Positions 1 to 9,300 of a stretch of DNA of 64,000 bases are shown here, piece by piece. The position numbers and the translations under genes were made by a program. Each line of letters opens with the position of its first letter. Position 1 is the first letter of the stretch. Source of the DNA: Adineta steineri (taxonomy: Eukaryota > Rotifera > Eurotatoria > Adinetida > Adinetidae); contig CAJNOI010000112.1 in the NCBI GenBank assembly GCA_905250115.1, positions 103,783-167,782 of the forward strand, given 5' to 3'. The notes under the pieces were generated by a model, which was not told the DNA's origin, searched no databases, and saw only the letters and a list, made by a program, of their open reading frames with translations.

Positions 1-2
1 GT

Positions 3-1437
3 TATTTGCCATCGACTAGTTTTTCATCTCCAATTCTTACTCATTTAAATATCAATGTCGAAACTTTTGATGATTGTTTTTACTTGATGGTCGACTTAGA
101 AAATTGTCAACAGTGTGTGTTGATGTCTATCATGTCGACACATTTGAAGAAATTGTTCACAATATGATAAGTTTTTACAAATAATTTCGTTTATACCATC
201 AAGATTATTACTATTTCAATGCAGTTAACGATTGATATCAAAAAATTCAGATAAGAGATCGACTGGCTAAGTTTCATTTTGAAAACTAGATTACTCTGTT
301 TCATGGTTGATTACATATAATCATATGGGAATGATCATCAGCATAGAATGGAACGAAATTTTTTTAAATAATTGAGATATGATTGGAAGTTTGTTTGAAA
401 CTTTAATTGTTCTTTTAACACTCGTTTGTTGTGCTGTAAAATGAGAAAATCAAACTAATAGATTTGTCATTCACACAAAGAATATAGATCATATACCATG
501 TGTAAAATAATGATGTCTATGACTTGATCTTATAGATTATCAAAAAAATATTTCTTTCTTTTTGTAGGATAAATTATTGAATCTGAAATGTTTCTCATTA
601 AAATTGTTCTATCCATTTCAACAATACGACAAAGTTGTATTATTTCTTCGTCGTATGTCAAATCTGGAAAAATTAACTCTAAATATTTCTATAGAAGGTC
701 GAAATAGTATCATTGATGGTACTTATGTTCAACATGATATTTTGGACCATATGCCACAACTTCGTTCATTCACTTTCTATATTTGTACTTATGTCGATGC
801 GGATGCTTTACCCTACAAGTTATCTAGTGAAGATATTCAACAAATATTGGAATACAAAATGTCACTAGTATGATCAATGGTTGTGCTGATGTTGTCAATT
901 ATGTTTATGGTATTAGAGTTGCCTGCTCAACTTTCTCACTTCCTTTTGAATTTGATTATCGTCGAGATATTGGCAATAACTTACCAAATATTGTGTTCAG
1001 TTATGTTACCTATTTACTTGTACAAGATATTATGCCATTCGAACATGAATTCTTCATGCGAATTGCCCGATCGTTTCCGTTATTGAAGCATTTATATATT
1101 TGGAATAGTAAATCACAAAAACTGAATGATCGTATGACATTTTCATCTGACAATTGTCAATTACATTCAATTATTGAATACCCCCCATCTGACTATACTT
1201 GATGTTAACTTTGCACATATAGATTATGTTGAACAATTTCTAAATGAAACAAAGACATTTGTACCTTGTCTGACGGAATTTCGAGTGTCAAGTGTTAATG
1301 AATTAAAAGCTATAACAAAAGACTTTACAAGAAAAGAAACACGACGCAATTGTGCTAAAGTGAAAAAAATATTTACGATAGATCCATTGGTACATTCGAA
1401 AGGTTTATGTCTTTATTTTCTTTCGTTATGTAAGTAG
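3..1437 (+). pseudogene. F-box/LRR-like protein pseudogene, partial
   Basis: Four coding pieces read as one leucine-rich, F-box-associated protein of the kind seen intact at 41584-43252. Positions 3-164 are open and end in a stop at 165-167. A second exon-like piece starts after a pyrimidine-rich acceptor at about 567 and runs in frame 1 to 873. Reading continues in frame 3 (870-1202) and returns to frame 1 (about 1174-1437). Typical phrases include FPLLKHLYIW and HLTILDVNF, which resemble LRR strands. The two frame changes have no splice sites between them, so this looks like a decayed gene and not an exon structure. The 5' part, including any F-box, lies outside the window. Sequencing indels are the alternative explanation. 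The family call is by resemblance to the intact gene and to LRR spacing. Confidence 0.55.
168..566. other. Noncoding gap inside the F-box/LRR pseudogene
   Basis: AT-rich stretch between the first two coding pieces. It ends in a run of T and a TAG that could be a splice acceptor. No clear donor was found after 164, so it may be a degraded intron. Nothing else was recognised. Confidence 0.3.
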
Positions 1438-1607
1438 ATGTATTCTTGTTTTGATTTATTCAATAAACTGAAAAACATGATAAATGTCGTATTTATAGTC
1501 TAATAATATTTGTCAAATATAAAGAAATATCAACTAGTAATGATCGTTTCTCATTTTATAAAAAAAATCATACAACATTATCTGATGCTGCAGAGTATAT
1601 GTACAAT

Positions 1608-1657
1608 GGGTGTGAGTATGGATGCTGTATTCACCTGGTATCCACACTCACACTCTT
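1608..1657. repeat. Telomere-like palindrome (copy 1)
   Basis: Imperfect inverted repeat with arms GGGTGTGAGTATGGATG and CATCC-like ACTCACACTC, separated by a short loop. It belongs to a dispersed family in this window (also at 8006, 16221, 18075, 24893, 26389, 29358, 40589, 45478, 47760, 51902 and 53384). It lies directly 5' of the S9 peptidase fragment. Confidence 0.6.
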
Positions 1658-1675
1658 ACTGCTGCTTTAGAATAA

Positions 1676-2041
1676 TATCCATATATTCATGAACATCCAC
1701 AAATGAATCATCGTTTTCGAGCTCATGTAAATCATGAGAGAACATTTGATTTACGAGAAATGGCTTATGCTACTAAAGAATTATGGTCTACTGAACATGA
1801 TTCAGGTGGATTTACTCAATATAAAAATCCTGAAGCTTATGAAAAATTTGATCTAATTAATCATGTTGCTAACTGTTCACAACAAATGCTTGTTATTCAA
1901 GGTGAACGAGATTATTGTGTTCCAGATACACAAAGTATTCGTGCATTTACAGCTTTACAACGTCGAGGAAATCCAAGTCGAATGCTTTATTTTCGAAATG
2001 AAAATCATTGGATATTAAATCCATTTAATGCACTTGTTTAG
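1676..2041 (+). pseudogene. S9-family serine peptidase, C-terminal fragment
   Basis: The open frame resembles the C-terminal third of the prolyl oligopeptidase/dipeptidyl-peptidase (S9) alpha/beta-hydrolase domain. It carries the loop with the catalytic Asp (VIQGERDYCVPDTQSI) and the segment with the catalytic His (RNENHW). In the family these complete a Ser-Asp-His triad, but the exon with the nucleophile Ser and the N-terminal propeller are absent. An in-frame TAA lies just upstream at 1673-1675, so no valid start is visible; the first Met is at 1703. It stops at 2039-2041, where the second copy near 18160 reads a Gly-Trp pair instead, and another stop follows a few codons later. A 5' boundary lies close to the telomere-like palindrome at 1608-1657. 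It is a gene fragment, probably non-functional. Confidence 0.6.
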
Positions 2042-3303
2042 TATCAAGAAATATTCAATTGAATGGAACAATAAACAAAATAGATAAAATATATCAATTT
2101 TTTTGTATTTTAAACAAATAAATAAGTTGAAATTTACAAATCAAAGATAACTCACAAATGAATGCCTTCATTAAGCAAATCTTGAAGTCAAATTACAGAT
2201 AATTTTCGAAATAAAAATTTTATTCAAATGTAAAAAAAAGAAACGTTTCACTTTCTATATACAACGATATAATAAATCTCAATGAAACTTCGAGTCGATG
2301 AGAAAGTTTCTAGGCTAGTATGCTTTTAATAACTAGCTTTTATCAAGCCACAGTCGAATAATTAATAATACTTTCGTTTTCTAACTCGATATACTAAACT
2401 ATGATTAAGTATAGCAATAATTAAAAAGTGAAAGAACGACAATGTGATGCAAATCTGTCGAAAGAAAATTAAATAGTAACACTATATGAAAGTTCAAAAC
2501 AACTATTTTAATGGTAATTGTAACAGAATCTAACATATGATTAACATTGACGTCAGTGGTATATTGATACTCGTAACTAATACTTTGTTTGTCTGCTGTA
2601 ATTAGTTTTCTTTCAATTTCAATCATAAAATTTGAAATTAAAACAAATAAACAGATTGATACAGAATATATCTGATTATGATAAAGTTAAAGATTTAATT
2701 GAATTAATCTAGTAATCACTGTTTTCCTCATAAAATGCTTTATAGATTAAATTATTGATTATTGATAAGTGTTGGAAACTATATGACAAATAAACATCGA
2801 ACGTTTTACTTCAATAAAAAGGAGAAATGGATTGAACGAATTGTATCTTGCTCCATTTAAGCCTAACTATAAGAGAGAAAAATACATTTATATTTATAAT
2901 AGAGAGGAAGTAATCGTATGGTTTCATATATCAAGAAAAACAAAAGCGAAAGGAGAATTCAAGATATGTTCATGATAATATTCAAAAAAAGAATGTTTTC
3001 TTATATTTGAGAAGGCAATATTTGATTTTGAAATAAGTTTTTTCGATCACTTGCCGATTATATACACAGGGTAATATAAGCTCGAAATATTATATCTTTA
3101 AAAAAGTACCGAGAAAACGACCAATCAGTATTAGTTTAAGTAGAATAGATCGATGAGAAAAATAAAACAAAGTTTCTTAATATGACTTCATTTTATTATT
3201 TTCTAGGAAGTATAGTAAGTAATTATAAGATTTTGAAAAACTTATGTTTTATTCAAATTATTATTATATAGATATTGAAAAGGCATTAAACAAAAAACAG
3301 AAG
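2042..3303. other. Noncoding block shared with 18195-19245
   Basis: No credible gene. The whole stretch aligns by eye with 18195-19245. About 145 bp near 2312-2457 are missing in the second copy. It presumably holds the promoter and 5' leader of the lectin/MAM/EGF gene, because the similarity runs without a break into its signal-peptide exon. Confidence 0.5.
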
Positions 3304-6300
3304 ATGTTATCAAAGAATTTTTTTATACAAATAATGATTCTATTTATTATTAATGAAATAAGAGGTCAAGGTAACAAAAAAACGACTTCTTCTTATCAAA
3401 GTGAGTCAAATCAATCGAAATACTAGAATTACCAAGTTTAGTTAGTGCTCAAACATATTTCAATTCTATTTGCTTATATAGAATACGAAAAAATTTATTA
3501 TAGATATGAGAGAAAATATCATTATCTTGTTAATTATCTTTTCCAGGACAAATTTTAAATTCACAAGTTTCTAAATATATATGCATGCAGCACCAGGATA
3601 GCAGTCTTCGCAAAAACAATTTGAGCGAAATTTATTAAGCTCATTGGGAGAAAGCCGAGCCGCAAGATATGCTCCATTTGGGTACATAGGATAACACTGC
3701 TTAGAAATAGCAATAATACTTTTTCATGACATATCTCTTATTTGATAATATGATTATGTTCCCCATGTCCGAATATACTTTTGGTAAAGTTTCAGGCCTT
3801 TATCACATTCTAGTGAAGAGACATTTCAAAAATACTGCTAGTCGTTAACCACCTAAAAAACTCAGAATTTGAAGAAATCGCATTTTTGGTGTTTTCAGTC
3901 AGTAATTAGTATCTCAGTCAAATTTTAAGCTTTAGGGCTAAAAATTTGAATTTATATCTGAAACAAATTCTGTACAAGATGGGTGAGCTCTCATCTTGAT
4001 CTGTGATCATCATTGAGCACCTATATTGGGAAATCGGTTGTTTTTCTCGTGCAGTGGCTTATAAAAGGTTTTCTATAGCTCATATATAATTAAATACGAA
4101 AAGGAGTGTGATTTTCTTATGATTAATTTTAGTTATCACTCGAAAATAACTATAGAATTTTTGCTTAGAGTTCAATTGGCTAGTGAAAAGTATGTACATT
4201 GGGTTCGAAAACAGGCATACACATCCAGTACAATGAATCAATTTTCTGTTCATCAGAAATCTTCTAATAGTTTACATGGTTTGGTATTGTAAACTATAAA
4301 AGAAAACCATATCGATATAATTAAAAACTAGAAGAGAATGCTCATTGAGCATGAAATCATCGATTGATAGAAATTTTGTGTGAAACTATTTTCATTTTTT
4401 ATACTGTCGATATTAGTGAAAAATGTCTTCTTTGGATAGTACTGAGATCTACAGCAAATAAATACGCCATTTTGTAGTATATTAATAGCACCATTAAATA
4501 AGATATTTTTGAATTTCTTTACATGTCATCCTTTATAGTAAAGATACATCGTATTCAATAAGAATCTTGTTGTGTGCTGTTCGTCTTTGATACAACACTG
4601 AATGGATGGTAATGAATATTCATCACTTCTCAATTGTTAAAACTTGCTGTGATTTTCGAGCAGTCATCCTATTCCGCAATGTTGAACATTTCAGGAACCA
4701 GTTCCGCTCCGGAATCGATTCCGTTCAATTCCGGGAACTCGATCGACACATAATATCCGATACCCACTCAAAAATTGATCGAGTTCCGTCCAATTCCGGA
4801 ATTGGTGGGAATTCCGTCCAATTCCGGAATCGGTAGGAATTCCGTATAATTCCGAAATTGGTAGGAATTCCGTATAATTCCGGAATCGGTAGGAATTCCA
4901 TGTAATTCCGTAATTAAAAGTAGTTCACGCAATTNNNNNNNNNNCGGAATTGGATCGTATTCAAACGGGATAACTTATCAGCACAACACAATAAATGTGG
5001 GTGAGGTGGATAGTGTGATTCCGGTACGGAATTCCGGAATTGGAACCAATTCCCGCAATTCCGGAATCGGTAGGAATTCCGTGCAATTCCGGAATCGGTG
5101 GGAATTCCGTACAATTCCGGAATCGGTCGAACTCGATCAATCTTGACTGGGTGTCTTATGTTGTGTGTCGATCGAGTTCCCGGAATTGGACGGAATCGAT
5201 TCCGGTGCGGAACTGATTCCTCCAATGTTCAACATCGCGGAATAGGATGCATTCTCTGATTTTCATAATTATCGAATATTTATAGTAGTTTGTTTGTCAT
5301 CTCGTCATAAGTTTGATAGTTTTCTAGAAATTTACTTCTACATCCTAAACTTTCGCAGCTTCTCGCTAGTTGTTTCTTCTATATTGCTCAAAGGTAAATG
5401 TTCGTGAAAATTCCTTTTGAATGCTGGTAATTTTCATAATTTAAGATGTTTTTGCTCTCTTCTAAGTCGATGAAATCTTCTTTCCAATCCGAAATATTTC
5501 GATAATATCAGTTCCTAGAGCCTTATCAGTGCTAAATAGATTAATAATTTACATTTATTATGCTAACTAATTTTACTTTCATTTAGTACTACCGGAAATA
5601 TTGGCCGGCAATCCATATGAAGCCAAGGACGGACCACCATTTAATGATTCAGAAACCTTTGATAGCTCGAAGATATATACTCCAAAAACAATCTCCATGA
5701 CCAAAGGAACCTATTATGGAAAATATGCAATGGGTAAGTAACAATGTCTTTAAACTGTCTATAATCGCAATCTGAAGTTGCGTAAAAATACGTTTAGTTC
5801 CAAATTATAACTTTTTGAGGCCGAGATTTTTCGTAGCTTCTCAAAAGAGATAGTTTTTAATTAAACAGGATAGTTATTTAAAGTTTCATAGCTATTTAAG
5901 ATGTGGCGCCTTTACGACAATATTGTAGCCAATTGATTTAAATAGCTATGTAAAATCTGTACTATTTAAGCATTAACGTAGCGATTTAAAATATTGATAG
6001 CTATTAAAAAAATATGCACAACTATTTTATTATTTAAGTGGCTGACTATTTTGTTTTATAGAACTTTTGATCTGTTTATTTTATGGGCTGGCTGACTAAC
6101 AGAAAACTGTCAATTTCTTTTTTCCCGATTATTTATCAAACACTTTGAATTGTTATGATATTTTTTTAAATAATCCCGGTTCTGAAGAGTACATAAAATG
6201 AATACACTAAAAATCAAGTTTTGTTAAGAATGAAATAAATATTTGGATAATATAATATTTCATGGTTTTTTTTCGCATCCCCTGCTCGAAAAAAAAGCTG

Positions 6301-9300
6301 TAACTTTTAATAAATAGCTGCTCGTAAATATACATATATATATATATTACATATAAATAAATACATGAGAAATATTTAACTAGCTTGAGATATTTATAAA
6401 AGAATGATATATTAAAAAGTATCTGTTTCGAGAATGACTCATTTGGGTCAGGTATACAAGATACAATATTAAATCAGAATACATATGCATTTTGCATTTT
6501 CTTTGTCAATCAGCAACAATTCAAATAGCTATAAACATTTTTTAAATAGCGCTAGACAAGTTTAACTAGTGCTGGCGATTTGATTAGCTATGCATTAGAA
6601 GATAATGAGAACATCAAATAACTAGCAAATATTTAAATAGCTATGCAAGTATTTTAAATAGTGTCGGACAATTTTAAATAGCTACTGATTTAAAGATGAC
6701 TAGAAGATTAAGTAGCGAACAAAGACTTAAATAGTGTAGAAGAGTTTAAATAGCTACTGAAGAAAATAATGTCATAGTAAATAAATAGCCGAGAAAATTT
6801 TAAATAGTGTAGACAAAGCATTAAATAGTGCCGTACTGTGGCGGATTTGGGGAGGGGGGGGCGATCGCCCCCCCACACTAAAAAAAAAAATCGCCCGCTC
6901 CCCCTTCCAAAATCCTACATCCGCCACTGGTGCTGTATATGATTAAATAGTGCTGCGCATTAAATAGCCCATATAGAAAGTAAAGTTATAATAAATAAAT
7001 AGCTGAGAAGTCTTTAAATAGCTAAGAGATATATTAAATAGTGCTGAAGATCAAATAGCTAATAAGCAGATGTTTGATAGATAGTTTTCTTCGCTATTTT
7101 TCATAGATTATTTATATAACAAAAATTATATCTCTTGTGAGAATGAACCAGATTTTTCGATAACAAGAAACGAAGGAGCTATGAACAATTCATAAATTGA
7201 ATTGATAAATATCTGCAGGTGTTTAAGAACTAAAGACACAGTGTGTTTAGAAGGTTGCGCAGATTAGCTCCTGTTTTCAATAGACTCCGTTAGATAATCT
7301 TATCTTGTAGGAGGAATGTATCGATATTGAGCTATTATGAAAGCACGATTGGCAGATTTTCACCAAAAGATAAGATTTTCTAACGGGATCCGCTGAAAAT
7401 AGGAGTCAATCTGCGCAACTTTCTAAACACACTGTGACCAAAAATTTTTAACAATCGTATGTATCTGTCAATTCAACTTAAGAATTATCCATAGCTCTTT
7501 TATTTCTTGTTATTGACAAATCTCGTCCACAAAAAACTATGATTTAGTATTGAACGTATTTTGATATGTGATTATAAGTGTCAAAGAGTTCACCTAAAAC
7601 TCTTCTTGTAGAATCGATTCATATTACATATGAAGCATCTGATGGAACAACATCTAGGAAATCCGAACATGGCAGAAGCAACGGTAGCGCATTAAACAGT
7701 ACTAAATGCGATCCCTTCACTTTGCATATTGGCGAAAAAATTATCCAAGTTAACGGTGGTAGTGGCTCAAAAATTGATTCATTACAATTTGTTACGACTG
7801 AAAACAGAAAATTACCTGACTCCAAATGTGGCGGTAATGGCGGTGGAGCGTTTAACGATAGCAAAGAAGGTTATTATCTGTCGTTTATAAGTGGTAAAGC
7901 AGGATCATCTTTAGATCGAATACAGTTCCATTGGGTTAAATTTTCAGGTAAGAGGCACAATTAAATTATGTATTTATTGCACCGCTTTGTGAAAGAAAAG
8001 TCAAAGGTGCGGTGTTGATTATTTGGATGAGAACACACTCATACTCACACCCTGATTTCATTGATATACTCTACAAAAGTCGTGACTGAAGATTTTCTTG
8101 AACTTTTACTTTATTTTAAACAATAACTAACTACATGTTTTTTCTCGTCTTAGAATCTACTAGTAGTTTATGTTGTGATAATGACAACAATAATGACACA
8201 TCACGTTTGTTAATTACATTTGATTCTGGCAATGCTTCGTATTCTGAGAGGAACCCGCGTAACTACAGTTTCAGTACAGGTCATGAACCTATACGTCTAA
8301 CTGAGACTACGATAGGCGACGGGAAGTTTGGTATTGTAAATAAAGTTCCTCAATATCTTAGTTTCTCACAATTGTTTTCGACGATATGGCATACTAGAGC
8401 AGAAGACCATACAGGGAATGATTCGAATGGATATATGCTCATAATCAATGTGAAAGACGAAGAAAACAGTATACTTTTCAATTCAACTATCGATAATTTG
8501 TGTATTGGATTATTTTATGAATTCTCTGCATATTTGGCTAATGTTGTCAAATTTCCTCTAGAACGTAAACCAAATGTTCGCTTTGAAGTCCGAGAAATAA
8601 CCGATTCACAAGGTTTACTTGCAAACGTCACCACGGGCTCCATACAGCAGCAGTTGAACATGACTTGGGAAAAGCATAGTTTGTTATTCAATGCATCAGT
8701 TATATCGGTCACACTATTAATGATTTCCTACGTTAAAGGAGGTCAGGGAAACAGTATAGCTATTGACGATATTGAAGTCCGTGTTTGCTCAACTATATAT
8801 TCTGGTGTTTGTCCTACAGGTTAGTCTCTTCGATACTTTTTTGCAACCAAGAGAACACGTTTATTTAGCATTTCTGTAAACTAGCGAATAATTTGATTGT
8901 ACATCTTATTTAGCTTTCGTTGTATATACCTCTGAATAAACTAGACTTTACCTGAAGTTCATTGACGAAATACGTCAGTTACTGATAAATTGTTATATAA
9001 TAATCACTTTGTCTTAAGAGGAAGCCTTATAAACTGATTAAAAAATTTAACACTCATGTTCTGACCGTAAGCGGGACTTAGTGAGAGTACAGAAATTCTA
9101 AAAGACTTTCTGCCCTTTCACTTTTTTGACTGAGATACGAACGTATCAGATTTAAGATCAGAAATGTATACATACATCGTTTGTAGTGGTTTTGAATTGG
9201 ACTGTTAATATATATGTCGTGCCGAAGTTACTGTGAATGATATTATCGATTGTAAATCGTCAAAAAAATCATAAAATCATTGTGCATTACCACAAGCCTC

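Noticed and set aside
4606..5225. Open frames rich in IPE, NSG and FRN
   Set aside because: Translation of the 28-bp palindromic minisatellite; frames change every unit and recur on both strands. The same applies to those at 63568-63968.
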